64,000 nt of DNA from Chitinophaga eiseniae (GCF_012641265.1 NZ_JABAHZ010000005.1:124001-188000); one strand, 5' to 3'; numbered from the stretch's first letter, positions 14,995-23,715 are shown. Notes: generated by a model from the letters alone, not told the origin. Numbers and translations are program-made.

Positions 14995-16242
14995 ATGCAA
15001 ACGATACTACCATTACTGGAAAAGGCACAGCAGGCAGGCGTATCCATACGCACCTTACCTGATGCACAAAAGCAGTTGCTCCTGCAGCGACTGGCAGTCG
15101 TGATCCTGATTCAGTCGGACGCCATTACCGTCGAAAATAAAAAAGACCTGGACCGCATGCCGGATGAAGATCCTAAAAAGGACCGGCTCCTGCTTACCGA
15201 AGCCCGTATCCGCGACCTGGCCACCAGCCTGGAAGCGATTGCCGGCTTGCCCGATCCCGCCAATGTGCTCCTGCTGGAACGCACGCTGGACAATGGTTTG
15301 CTGGTACAGAAAAAAACCGTGCCCCTGGGCGTGGTAGGCGTTATTTATGAATCACGCCCCAATGTAACCGTCGACGTAGCGGCGCTCTGTATCCGTTCCG
15401 GCAACATATGCGTATTACGCGGCGGTACCGATGCCTTTCATACCAACGTCATCCTCGTACAGCTGATACAGGCGGTATTAAAGGAGTTTGGGGTAGATGA
15501 AAACGCCGTGCAGCTGCTGCCTACAGACCGTAACCTGGTAACAGAAATGCTGACCGCAGTAAAATATATCGATATCATCATCCCCCGTGGTTCTGAGCAG
15601 CTGATCGAATTTGTAAGGGCCAATTCCAAGGTACCGGTCATTGAAACCGGTGCAGGTGTTTGCCATACCTATGTGGAAAAAACAGCCGACTTACAACAGG
15701 CAGCCGCCATCGTTACCAATGCTAAAGTGTCCCGGCCTTCGGTATGCAATTCCCTGGACACCGTACTGGTAGACGAAGCCGTAGCGGCAGACTTCCTGGC
15801 CCTGCTGGCGCCGCAGTTGCAATCCTATGGCGTAGACATCTATGCAGATCCCACCTCATTTGACATCCTGCAGCAACAACAATATCCGCGGTTATTTGCT
15901 GCCGCGCCGGAAGATTTTGGAAGGGAGTTTTTATCGCTGAAATGTTCCGTGAAAGTAGTGCCTGACACTACCGCTGCACTATCGCATATACAACATTTTT
16001 CTTCCCGCCATTCTGAGGCGATTATCTCCAGGGATGCTGCCGTGAGTGAGCGTTTCCTCAATGAGGTAGATGCCGCGGCGGTTTATGTTAATGCGTCAAC
16101 CCGGTTTACCGACGGAGGTGTATTTGGCCTGGGTGCCGAAATAGGTATATCCACGCAGAAACTCCATGCCCGCGGGCCTTTTGCGTTGGAAAAGCTGGTA
16201 ACAGAGAAGTGGTTTGTATATGGCAATGGCCAGGTGAGATAA
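14995..16242 (+). CDS. proA: Glutamate-5-semialdehyde dehydrogenase
   Basis: The 415-residue enzyme reduces gamma-glutamyl phosphate to the semialdehyde with NADPH, the second step of proline synthesis. Family landmarks are PLGVVGVIYESRPNVTVDVA, the glycine-rich CVLRGGTDA, and the active-site cysteine in KVSRPSVCNSLDTVL. The C-terminal FTDGGVFGLGAEIGISTQ is diagnostic. Length is as expected. It is co-transcribed with proB and ends at a strong hairpin. Confidence 0.96.
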   Translation: MQTILPLLEKAQQAGVSIRTLPDAQKQLLLQRLAVVILIQSDAITVENKKDLDRMPDEDPKKDRLLLTEARIRDLATSLEAIAGLPDPANVLLLERTLDNGLLVQKKTVPLGVVGVIYESRPNVTVDVAALCIRSGNICVLRGGTDAFHTNVILVQLIQAVLKEFGVDENAVQLLPTDRNLVTEMLTAVKYIDIIIPRGSEQLIEFVRANSKVPVIETGAGVCHTYVEKTADLQQAAAIVTNAKVSRPSVCNSLDTVLVDEAVAADFLALLAPQLQSYGVDIYADPTSFDILQQQQYPRLFAAAPEDFGREFLSLKCSVKVVPDTTAALSHIQHFSSRHSEAIISRDAAVSERFLNEVDAAAVYVNASTRFTDGGVFGLGAEIGISTQKLHARGPFALEKLVTEKWFVYGNGQVR

Positions 16243-16250
16243 GATAAGAA

Positions 16251-16273
16251 TAGCCCCGCATGGTGCGGGGCTA
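16251..16273. terminator. Hairpin terminator between proA and aldolase gene
   Basis: TAGCCCCGCA and TGCGGGGCTA form a perfect 10-bp stem around TGG between the two convergent stop codons. It may serve both transcripts; the T-run is weak on both sides. Confidence 0.75.
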
Positions 16274-16280
16274 TGTATCA

Positions 16281-17354
16281 CTATGCAATAGTAATTTGTT
16301 CGTTCAGGTATACATCCTGGATGGCATTCAGCAGAGCGGCTCCTTCCGCCATAGGACGTTGAAATGCTTTGCGTCCGGAGATCAGCCCCATTCCACCGGC
16401 TCTTTTATTGATGACCGCCGTGCGTACGGCTTCTGCCAGGTCGGCCGCCCCTTCCGACGCACCGCCGGAGTTAATTAATCCCATACGTCCCATATAGCAG
16501 TTAGCTACCTGGTAGCGGCACAGGTCAATCGGGTTATCTGAAGTTAACGACGTATAAATACGCTCATCCAGTTTACCGTAAGAAGAGCTGCCGGTGTTAA
16601 GCGCCTTGTACCCGCCATTTACCGTAGGCAATTTCTGTTTGATAATATCCGCCTGGATGGTAACGCCGAGATGATTGGCTTGCCCGGTAAGATCGGCCGA
16701 CAGGTGATAATCCACGTCTTTTTTGAAAGCATCGTTGCGCAGGTAGCACCAGAGAATGGTAGCCATGCCCAGTTCATGCGCCCTTTCGAAAGCCTGCGAT
16801 ACTTCCACCAGCTGCCGGTCTGATTGTTCGGAGCCAAAATAGATGGTGGCGCCTACTGCTACGGCTCCTAAATTCCAGGCTTCTTCCACGGTGCCATACA
16901 TCACCTGGTCGGCCCGGTTGGGATACGTGAGCAGTTCATTGTGATTGATTTTTACAATGAATGGAATCCGGTGTGCATAGTGTCGCGATACCGCCGATAA
17001 CACGCCAAAGGTGGAAGCCACCGCATTGCAGCCGCCTTCTATGGCCAGCTTCACAATATTTTCAGGATCAAAATAAGCGGGATATTTCGCGAAAGAAGCG
17101 CCGGCACTATGTTCAACGCCCTGGTCAACCGGGAGTATCGACATATAGCCGGTGCCGGAGAGTCGCCCGTGATTAAACAGTTGTCCCAGGCTGCGCAGCA
17201 CCTGTGGATTCCGGCTGGAAGGCAAATAAATCTTATTCACCGTATCAGGGCCGGGCAGGTGCAACAAATCTTTGCTGATGGTTTTGCTTTGATGTTGCAG
17301 GAGGGTATCGCTTTCTTTTCCTAATAATTCGCTGATTTTTTCCAAGGATAACAT
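16281..17354 (-). CDS. Class I fructose-bisphosphate aldolase (FbaB-like)
   Basis: A 357-residue member of the archaeal/bacterial class I aldolase family. Landmarks are SILPVDQGVEHSAGASF, PFIVKINHNELLTYP and the late GRMGLINSGGASEGAADL. The reaction is cleavage of fructose 1,6-bisphosphate through a lysine Schiff base, in glycolysis and gluconeogenesis, in the cytoplasm. IVKINH provides a candidate lysine, but the catalytic residue was not proven. It stands alone on the minus strand. Confidence 0.9.
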   Translation of the reverse strand: MLSLEKISELLGKESDTLLQHQSKTISKDLLHLPGPDTVNKIYLPSSRNPQVLRSLGQLFNHGRLSGTGYMSILPVDQGVEHSAGASFAKYPAYFDPENIVKLAIEGGCNAVASTFGVLSAVSRHYAHRIPFIVKINHNELLTYPNRADQVMYGTVEEAWNLGAVAVGATIYFGSEQSDRQLVEVSQAFERAHELGMATILWCYLRNDAFKKDVDYHLSADLTGQANHLGVTIQADIIKQKLPTVNGGYKALNTGSSSYGKLDERIYTSLTSDNPIDLCRYQVANCYMGRMGLINSGGASEGAADLAEAVRTAVINKRAGGMGLISGRKAFQRPMAEGAALLNAIQDVYLNEQITIA

Positions 17355-17403
17355 AAGCTTTACTTTTTTGGTACAACTAATTTAAACATTTAATGGGATC
17401 CGC

Positions 17404-17571
17404 TTAGTACGGAGTAGGACTCTTGGGTGTAGGTTTATCATCCCGTTCTTCCGTTACCAGTTCTGTGCCTTCAAAGGCGCCGCCAGAGCCGTCGTGAATA
17501 ACAGGTTCTTCTTTAACCGGTGCTGGTTCCGTTGTTGTTGTGTCTTTGTTAGGAGTGATATTCATAGCCAT
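17404..17571 (-). CDS. 55-residue hypothetical small protein
   Basis: A short frame reads MAMNITPNKDTTTTEPAP and continues through VIHDGSGGAFEGTELV to the end KPTPKSPTPY. It is rich in Thr, Pro, Glu and Asp, with no signal peptide or membrane segment, and so is probably a soluble, largely disordered acidic peptide. A perfect TACATTTG promoter box ends five bases before the ATG, which supports real, leaderless expression. The family is not recognised. An alternative ATG lies two codons in. Confidence 0.6.
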   Translation of the reverse strand: MAMNITPNKDTTTTEPAPVKEEPVIHDGSGGAFEGTELVTEERDDKPTPKSPTPY

Positions 17572-17576
17572 AATGA

Positions 17577-17584
17577 CAAATGTA
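17577..17584 (-). promoter_or_regulatory. -7 box of the small ORF
   Basis: TACATTTG on the minus strand matches TAnnTTTG exactly and lies five bases from the small ORF start, as at alkA and the first MocR gene. Confidence 0.45.
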
Positions 17585-17639
17585 AGGATTACCGGGAAAA
17601 TGCAGGTCCGGGGGAGGTTTTGAAAAAAATAATGATAAT

Positions 17640-17669
17640 TTGATGTTAGGAGGAAATACTATAACTTTG
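17640..17669 (+). promoter_or_regulatory. Complete -33/-7 promoter before the hybrid kinase
   Basis: TTG at 17640-17642, a 19-bp spacer and TAACTTTG at 17662-17669 give a full Bacteroidota promoter. The predicted leader to the ATG at 17846 is about 170 bases, long for this genome. I see no recognised riboswitch or second gene in it. Confidence 0.5.
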
Positions 17670-17845
17670 GAAGGTAAGTATCCAACCCCGTAAAAAGGAT
17701 ACCGGGAAGAACTAGCACTGGAAATCAACCCTCAGAAGATCATTAACGCGCTATGAACTAAGACATTTACCTACAACACCTGACCTTTTTCAGTGAAACT
17801 ATCCTTGGTTAATTATTATTGTTAAAATCCTACGACTACTAAAAC

Positions 17846-19588
17846 ATGAGATTGAAATTTTTAGGAAGCCTGAAAAATACCATTACCAAAATCATCAAAT
17901 TGGGAACTCGAGGAGTTATCAATGAGGAATTGGTAACAAGAATTACTTTAGTTAATTCTCTCAGTCTGGCAATAGTGATCCTGATTATTTCTGTTGGCTG
18001 TGTCTATTACATGCTTACGAAGAAATTGACCATACTCTTACCCGCATCGATGGAAGCAATGCTAGCCGTATCTCCAATCTTTCTCAATCACTATAAAAAA
18101 TATGACCTGGCTGCCTTGATTACTTTCTTCACGCAATGTGTTGCCTCCATATATTTTGGATTGTTGCTGGGAAATGTATTGGAATTACAAGCAATGGTAA
18201 TTTTCTTATTCCTGATCACTTTTCTAATCTTTAAAGATAAGGTGACAAGACGTGTTTGTATCGCTGCATCTGTTGTGATATTACTGATCCTGGAAATTAA
18301 CTATTACGATAGTTTTGTTGAGATCATGCCACTTAACCATAACACCACTGTCATTTTCAAAGCACTTTCAGTAATAGGAGTAATGGTCTTGATCATTGTT
18401 GTGGGTAGTCCATATGTTACAAGCAATGATCAGCTCCACAAGGCTAATTACTTCAAGAAAATGTTTGTATATCAGGTCACCCACGAAATGCGAACCCCTC
18501 TCAATGCAATATATAGCGTAGCTCAGCTCTTAAAAAGAGAAGTGAAACTGGATGATAATCTGAAGAAAATAACCCCGTTGATAGACCATTTGATGACTGC
18601 CAGTGACAATGCCCGCCGGCTGATCAACAATGTATTGGACATGGCACAAATTGAGTCTGGTAAAATGGAAACTAATTCCAACGAGGTAATTGAGCTTTCT
18701 CCCTTCATATCTAAGATTACCGATGTTAATAAAATTATTGCCAAATCCAGGCAAATCAATGTCCGGTTGTCAATAAAGGAAATGCCGCCAGTTATCCTTT
18801 GCGACACGCTCAAGTTAAACCAGATCTTCACTAATTTGTTGGCAAATGCCATAAAATATGCAGACAAGAAAACCAATATTGATATAATAGTTACTGGCAA
18901 TACAGACAACAATACCTGGCAGATGCAGTTCATTAATCAGGGAAGCCCTATCCCAAAAGAAAAACTGGATAGTATCTTTGAGCCATTTGTTACCAATAAA
19001 GATAAACATGTAGAAGGAACAGGGCTTGGACTGTATATTGTTCAAAACAAGGTAAAATCAATGGATGGAGAAATTATGGTATCGAGTTCCGCAACGGGCA
19101 AAACGTCCTTTATGGTGACGCTACCACTTACTACTGCCAGTTCCGCTGACATTACACCAGAATCATCTGGATCTATCGAAGAAAAAGATCTCGGCAATAT
19201 TCATGTTATGGTTGCTGAAGACGATGAATTAAATGCAAAGCTGCTTCAAATGCTGCTTAACAAAATTGGTTGCGAAGTAACGCTCACCTCCAATGGAATA
19301 GAATTATTACAGCAAATAGAAAAGAAAGTCCCTGATATGATTATCATGGATTATCATATGCAAGGACTTAATGGTATTGAAGCTTTACAGCAAATAAGAA
19401 CCACGCCGTTATATGCACATATTCCGGTAATAGTCGCCACCGGTGATGTATACGCCGAATCACAGAAGAGCCTTTTGAACGCCGGAGCAAATGCAGTGAT
19501 CGAAAAACCGGTAAGACACTCCGATTTACTAGCTATCATGAACAAACACATACGCCATTTCGATGAAGAGTTACAGGAAAGTGCATAA
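17846..19588 (+). CDS. Membrane hybrid histidine kinase (HisKA-HATPase-REC)
   Basis: The 580-residue protein has about five or six hydrophobic segments in residues 35-190, no periplasmic sensor domain of any size, then a HisKA domain with phospho-acceptor His213 (VTHEMRTPLNAIYS). The HATPase follows, with NLLANAIKYA, IFEPFVTNKDK and GTGLGLYIV, and the REC domain begins at AEDDELNAKLL with its acceptor aspartate in MIIMDYHMQGLNG. There is no output domain after REC, so signal must pass to another protein. The DNA is clearly more AT-rich than its neighbours. Its stop lies one base from the stop of the terpene synthase on the other strand. No cognate regulator is adjacent. Confidence 0.93.
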   Translation: MRLKFLGSLKNTITKIIKLGTRGVINEELVTRITLVNSLSLAIVILIISVGCVYYMLTKKLTILLPASMEAMLAVSPIFLNHYKKYDLAALITFFTQCVASIYFGLLLGNVLELQAMVIFLFLITFLIFKDKVTRRVCIAASVVILLILEINYYDSFVEIMPLNHNTTVIFKALSVIGVMVLIIVVGSPYVTSNDQLHKANYFKKMFVYQVTHEMRTPLNAIYSVAQLLKREVKLDDNLKKITPLIDHLMTASDNARRLINNVLDMAQIESGKMETNSNEVIELSPFISKITDVNKIIAKSRQINVRLSIKEMPPVILCDTLKLNQIFTNLLANAIKYADKKTNIDIIVTGNTDNNTWQMQFINQGSPIPKEKLDSIFEPFVTNKDKHVEGTGLGLYIVQNKVKSMDGEIMVSSSATGKTSFMVTLPLTTASSADITPESSGSIEEKDLGNIHVMVAEDDELNAKLLQMLLNKIGCEVTLTSNGIELLQQIEKKVPDMIIMDYHMQGLNGIEALQQIRTTPLYAHIPVIVATGDVYAESQKSLLNAGANAVIEKPVRHSDLLAIMNKHIRHFDEELQESA

Positions 19589-19589
19589 G

Positions 19590-20723
19590 CTAAACTGCTT
19601 TTCTCATCTCTGTGGTCATTTGGGTTTCCTGCCAGATTGAATTGAGGCGTTTATAACGCGGCGTATGGACTTGCCAAATCCAACTGGCCTGAACGCAACG
19701 CTCCAAACCATCTAAGTGCTTACGTAGTTGCTGAGCTACAGGAATATTCTCTTTCAGTACGTCCATACAAACTGCATTGACTTCAGCGAGCAACGACATA
19801 AACTCTCTCAGCAATGCCTGTACTACGTTTCCTGCCTCTTTTAAAATCTCGCTCAGAGAACAACCGGGATTATTCATTGCCAATACTGCTATCAAATTTG
19901 AGTCAGCGCCATTGTCAATGATTTCTTTTTCAAAAGAGAACAAATCATTCATCAAACCACCAATAGCAGCAGTCACATACTGTAGTCGTTCCAATCTGGA
20001 GGCAATTCCAATGTGGTTCAACCATTCTTTGTCCAGAAATTCCCCTATGCTATAATCGATCAAACTAATAACGTGGTGCATTCCGGCCATGTGACAACGC
20101 AAATCAGTATATCCGGTTACAGTCAATACCCTTCCTAGCTCCACAGCGTTACAATTTCTATGCGTCACTTTTATATGATGATTATATAATGTCAGGAACT
20201 GATCAAACCATTCACGCGGTGAATCAATCATCATCTGGCGAAGTATGTCCCGATTCGCTATTTCTATAGACGCAAGTTCATCGTCATCCCCTTCAAGTAC
20301 TTTTTCACTCGCCATCCGATTGACAATCGCTGCTGCACTTACCTGTTGTTCCAGGGATAATTTATCAAAAACCTCTCTCCCCATTGTATCGTTCAAATAG
20401 TAGTCGATCGAAAGATTTTTAACAATTGGTAACATTCTATCAAGACTAGCATCCGGAAATAAAAATATTGCGCAGGTGATGTAATGCTCTGCGCTTGGCA
20501 GCCATATGTCATACATTTCACCAAACGACCGCGCAGCCTTCGCCAACGATGAGGCAAAAGGGTGCTTTTTAAATGAGCTACAATACTCTTCCAGTCGGAA
20601 GCCATCATAATTAAACATCTCTAATAAAGAAAAGCTAGGATTTCCATTCGCCATCATTGCAACATATTCCTTTTGCATTTTTTGCATTCTGGCATGCGCC
20701 AGCATCTGAACATTGTGTTTCAT
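19590..20723 (-). CDS. Class I terpene synthase
   Basis: The 377-residue protein has the all-helical class I terpene cyclase pattern. The second metal-binding motif is intact as Asn259-Asp260-x-x-Ser263-x-x-Lys-Glu (NDLFSFEKE), the likely diphosphate sensor is Arg209 (GYTDLRCH), and the RY pair is Arg356-Tyr357 (TPRYKR). The first, Asp-rich motif is unusual: Asp107 is followed by YYLNDTMG rather than DDxxD. Such enzymes ionise farnesyl or geranylgeranyl diphosphate and cyclise it; product and chain length cannot be read. No prenyltransferase or P450 is nearby. Its DNA is AT-rich like the convergent kinase. Confidence 0.88.
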   Translation of the reverse strand: MKHNVQMLAHARMQKMQKEYVAMMANGNPSFSLLEMFNYDGFRLEEYCSSFKKHPFASSLAKAARSFGEMYDIWLPSAEHYITCAIFLFPDASLDRMLPIVKNLSIDYYLNDTMGREVFDKLSLEQQVSAAAIVNRMASEKVLEGDDDELASIEIANRDILRQMMIDSPREWFDQFLTLYNHHIKVTHRNCNAVELGRVLTVTGYTDLRCHMAGMHHVISLIDYSIGEFLDKEWLNHIGIASRLERLQYVTAAIGGLMNDLFSFEKEIIDNGADSNLIAVLAMNNPGCSLSEILKEAGNVVQALLREFMSLLAEVNAVCMDVLKENIPVAQQLRKHLDGLERCVQASWIWQVHTPRYKRLNSIWQETQMTTEMRKAV

Positions 20724-20852
20724 AATTGTTTGTTTTGAGTAAAAAAGAAAAGATGAAAAACCAATTTCTAAATAAGGTCCTGATTTAAGAGAGAGCTGTG
20801 TCTTGCAGGTTCAGCTAAGGGATGAAAGGTATATACCGGGAAATAGTTCGAA

Positions 20853-20860
20853 CAAATATA
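20853..20860 (-). promoter_or_regulatory. -7 box of the terpene synthase
   Basis: TATATTTG on the minus strand is a perfect TAnnTTTG, with a TTG 16 bp upstream. The leader to the start at 20723 is about 130 bases. A second perfect box for the divergent phosphatase lies at 20940-20947. Confidence 0.45.
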
Positions 20861-20939
20861 TTATACTTTTAATATACAAAAATTCACTGAATTATAAATT
20901 ACTACCGTAATTTTACTATTAACCCCGCCACGATTTACC

Positions 20940-20947
20940 TATATTTG
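20940..20947 (+). promoter_or_regulatory. -7 box of the phosphatase-regulator-kinase operon
   Basis: TATATTTG on the plus strand matches TAnnTTTG and lies 25 bases before the ATG at 20973. Confidence 0.45.
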
Positions 20948-20972
20948 TCCCCCGGAATTCAAAACAGCCCAT

Positions 20973-21548
20973 ATGACCCAAATTGCGATCATTCGCCATG
21001 GAACTACTTCCTGGAACAAAGCCGGTAGATTACAAGGACATTCAGATATCCCCCTGGATGAAGAAGGTATTATGCAGGCGCTCAAACTTGGGCAGTGGCT
21101 CACCCGTGAATCATGGGATCTGGTGTATTCGAGTCATTTGATCAGGGCCAGGCAAACCGCTGCGATCATAGCACAGGAACTACAAATTAGCGCTGTTATT
21201 GAAGACAGCAGAATCGGGGAAGCCGGGGGAGGCCTCATCGAAGGCACCACCGAAGCCGAACGACTCGCCAAATGGGGCGACAACTGGAAACAAATGGACC
21301 TCGGCATGGAAACCAATGCCTCCGTACTCCAACGGGGCAATGCTTTTATCCAGGACCTGCTCGCCGAAAATCCGGGCAAAAGAATACTGCTCATCACCCA
21401 CGGCAGCTTTATCCGCCAGATGCTGGATGCCCTCCTGCCGGAAATGCATCCTACGCCTCCTATGAAAAATACTTCCCTCACCAAGCTGCAGTTTACCGAT
21501 CCTAACTGGCGCTGCGACCTCTTTAATTGCGTGCGCCATCTCGAATAG
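20973..21548 (+). CDS. Histidine phosphatase family protein
   Basis: A 191-residue phosphoglycerate-mutase-like phosphatase. The phospho-acceptor histidine lies in IIRHGTTSWN, followed by GRLQGHSDIPLDEEG, YSSHLIRARQTA and the second histidine in LLITHGSFIRQ. The group includes adenosylcobalamin/alpha-ribazole phosphatases (CobC), sugar-phosphate phosphatases and SixA-like proteins. No cobalamin gene is near, so the substrate is left open. It is the first gene of an operon with a response regulator and a kinase, 17 bases apart. Confidence 0.9.
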   Translation: MTQIAIIRHGTTSWNKAGRLQGHSDIPLDEEGIMQALKLGQWLTRESWDLVYSSHLIRARQTAAIIAQELQISAVIEDSRIGEAGGGLIEGTTEAERLAKWGDNWKQMDLGMETNASVLQRGNAFIQDLLAENPGKRILLITHGSFIRQMLDALLPEMHPTPPMKNTSLTKLQFTDPNWRCDLFNCVRHLE

Positions 21549-21565
21549 CCTTATCTTTACCCGTC

Positions 21566-22285
21566 ATGAAGCTATTACTGATAGAAGATGAACCTGCTGT
21601 AGTATCCGTTATTACCCGCGGCCTTGCCGAAGCCGGCTACGAAGTCAGCGTAGCTCCCGACGGCAACAGCGGCCTCCAAATGGCGCTCAATAACCCATCC
21701 TTCCGGCTCATTATACTCGATGTAATGCTGCCCGGCATCAATGGCATCGAAGTATGCCGCTCCCTGCGAAAAGCGCAGCTGGAAGTACCCATACTCATGC
21801 TCACCGCCCTCGGCACCACCGAAAATATTGTGATGGGACTCGATAGCGGCGCCGATGACTACCTCGTAAAACCATTCAAATTACAGGAACTCGAAGCCCG
21901 CATCCGCAGCCTGCTCAGAAGGAAAACCAATAATACCGATATTCCCGTCGTACCAACGTCGCCGGCTATACTTAGTTTGGCCGACCTGGAACTGGATACA
22001 GATACCAAAACCGCCAACCGGCAAGGGAAAACCATCGCCCTCACCGCTACAGAATACCGGCTGCTGGAATACCTGCTGAAAAATCCGCGGAAAGTGCTCT
22101 CCCGCCTGGAAATACTGGAACAGGTATGGGGCATCGAATTTAATATGAATACCAAAGTGGTAGACGTATATATTAACTATCTCCGGAAAAAAATTAATAA
22201 ACATAACCCGGCAGAACTCATTCATACCGTAGTGGGACTCGGATACATGATCAGGGAAAATAAGGCCGATGAAAATACGTACTAA
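21566..22285 (+). CDS. OmpR-family response regulator
   Basis: The 239-residue protein has a receiver domain (MKLLLIEDEP, acceptor Asp52 in IILDVMLPGINGIEV, and the switch lysine in DDYLVKPFKLQELEAR) and a C-terminal winged helix ending in TKVVDVYINYLRKKI and IHTVVGLGYMIRE. The ATG at 21566 is the family start; an upstream extension is rejected. The kinase gene overlaps its end by 17 bases. Its likely target is the 11-bp-spaced repeat array before the stress-protein gene. Confidence 0.95.
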   Translation: MKLLLIEDEPAVVSVITRGLAEAGYEVSVAPDGNSGLQMALNNPSFRLIILDVMLPGINGIEVCRSLRKAQLEVPILMLTALGTTENIVMGLDSGADDYLVKPFKLQELEARIRSLLRRKTNNTDIPVVPTSPAILSLADLELDTDTKTANRQGKTIALTATEYRLLEYLLKNPRKVLSRLEILEQVWGIEFNMNTKVVDVYINYLRKKINKHNPAELIHTVVGLGYMIRENKADENTY

Positions 22286-23627
22286 GATACTACTGCTGTT
22301 TGCCGGTTTAACCGTTTCCACCATCCTCATGATGAGTATACTGGTGTATTATTTCGCCAACCAGCACTCTTTCGAGGACTTCTACAAACGACTGGAAATA
22401 CGCGCCTATCTCAGTGCCAAAGCCACCCTTCCCTATTACGAATCCGATTCAGCCATCTATAACGAAATCAGGGAAGAGCACCTGGAAAAATTGCCTTCCG
22501 AAAAGGAATACTTCCTCCCCGTAGCCGCCGACGGCTCCATTCATAACAATGAACAGCTGGCGCTCCCCGCCGACTTCTACTCCCGGGTAATCCGGGAAAA
22601 GAAAGCCACCTACCGCGAGGGCGACCGCTTCTATGAAGGCGTGCTCTACAAAAGTAAACAGGGCCTTTATATCGTGATTGTTTCCGCTATCAACAAATAC
22701 AACGCAGAATACCTGGGCTGGCTTCGCAGGATCTTAATCATCAGCTCCGTGGCATCGAGCCTGATACTGGTAGGCGCCGGCATTTTCTTCTCCCGCTATA
22801 TACTCCAACCCATCCGGCATATAATGGGACAAGTGAAAAGTATCAGCTCCCGCAATCTCCACCTGCGGCTCAACGTAGACAATAGCGGCGATGAAATCAA
22901 CGACCTGGCCAATACCTTCAACAATATGCTCGACCGCCTGGAAACAGCCTTCGAAACCCAGAATAACTTTGTGAGCAATGCCTCCCATGAGCTGAGCACC
23001 CCGCTTACCGCCATCATCGGGGAAGCGGAACTGGCCCTCAATAAAGAACGTACCCCCGAAAAATATATCTATTCCCTCCAAAACATCCTGAGCGAAGCAG
23101 GGCGACTGGAACATATTACCAAAAGTCTACTCCACCTGGCCCAGACCGGCTTCGATGGCAAAAAGCAGGAATGGAGCCAACTCCGCAGCGATGAATTACT
23201 ATTTACCGTAAAACATACCATCGATAAACTCCATCCCGGCAATAAGGTGGAGATCGACTACAGCCTCTTCCCGGAAGAAGAAGATAAGCTGCTGATCCCC
23301 GGCAATGAACAACTACTGGAACTGGCCCTCAGCAATATTGTAATGAATGCCGTGAAATATTCCAACAATCAACCGGTATCCATCGCACTGGCAGCCACTG
23401 AAAAGAAAAATATCATCATCGTAAAAGACCTGGGCATTGGCATTCCCGCGGAAGACCTCCCTTACATCTTCTCCCCCTTCTTCCGGGCCTCCAACACCTC
23501 CCATTTTAAAGGGTATGGTATAGGCCTGCCACTGGCCATGAATATCATTCGTATGCATAAGGGCGATATCATCGTGAACAGCCAGGTAAACCACGGAACC
23601 GAGATCAGGGTGGAGCTACCACTGTAG
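22269..23627 (+). CDS. Sensor histidine kinase with HAMP
   Basis: A 452-residue kinase with transmembrane helices at about residues 8-30 and 155-176, a small periplasmic sensor between them, a HAMP linker (SRYILQPIRHIMGQVK), phospho-acceptor His240 (VSNASHELSTPLTAI) and a HATPase with NIVMNAVKYS, DLGIGIPAEDLP and GYGIGLPLAMNI. It is the partner of the overlapping OmpR-type regulator. The signal is unknown; the periplasmic part is rich in charged residues. Confidence 0.95.
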   Translation: MKIRTKILLLFAGLTVSTILMMSILVYYFANQHSFEDFYKRLEIRAYLSAKATLPYYESDSAIYNEIREEHLEKLPSEKEYFLPVAADGSIHNNEQLALPADFYSRVIREKKATYREGDRFYEGVLYKSKQGLYIVIVSAINKYNAEYLGWLRRILIISSVASSLILVGAGIFFSRYILQPIRHIMGQVKSISSRNLHLRLNVDNSGDEINDLANTFNNMLDRLETAFETQNNFVSNASHELSTPLTAIIGEAELALNKERTPEKYIYSLQNILSEAGRLEHITKSLLHLAQTGFDGKKQEWSQLRSDELLFTVKHTIDKLHPGNKVEIDYSLFPEEEDKLLIPGNEQLLELALSNIVMNAVKYSNNQPVSIALAATEKKNIIIVKDLGIGIPAEDLPYIFSPFFRASNTSHFKGYGIGLPLAMNIIRMHKGDIIVNSQVNHGTEIRVELPL

Positions 23628-23635
23628 ACCCCGCT

Positions 23636-23715
23636 TTCTTACCGAATTCTTACCACATTCTTACCACCTTTTAACCCCGCTCTTACTGGTTCCTTATATG
23701 CGCCCAATAATTTTG
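23636..23715 (+). promoter_or_regulatory. Five 11-bp-spaced half-sites and -7 box before the usp gene
   Basis: TTCTTACC occurs at 23636, 23647 and 23658, and degenerate copies TTTTAACC at 23669 and CTCTTACT at 23680 keep the exact 11-bp step. Direct repeats one helical turn apart are how OmpR-type regulators bind. A perfect TAATTTTG box follows at 23708-23715, 21 bases before the ATG at 23737. The array starts eight bases after the kinase stop. Binding by the adjacent regulator is inferred. Confidence 0.7.

Noticed and set aside
20897..20939. Possible 11-bp-phased half-sites before the phosphatase gene (autoregulation)
   Set aside because: Only three loosely similar half-sites fit the phase and one position is missing; too weak beside the clear array at 23636.
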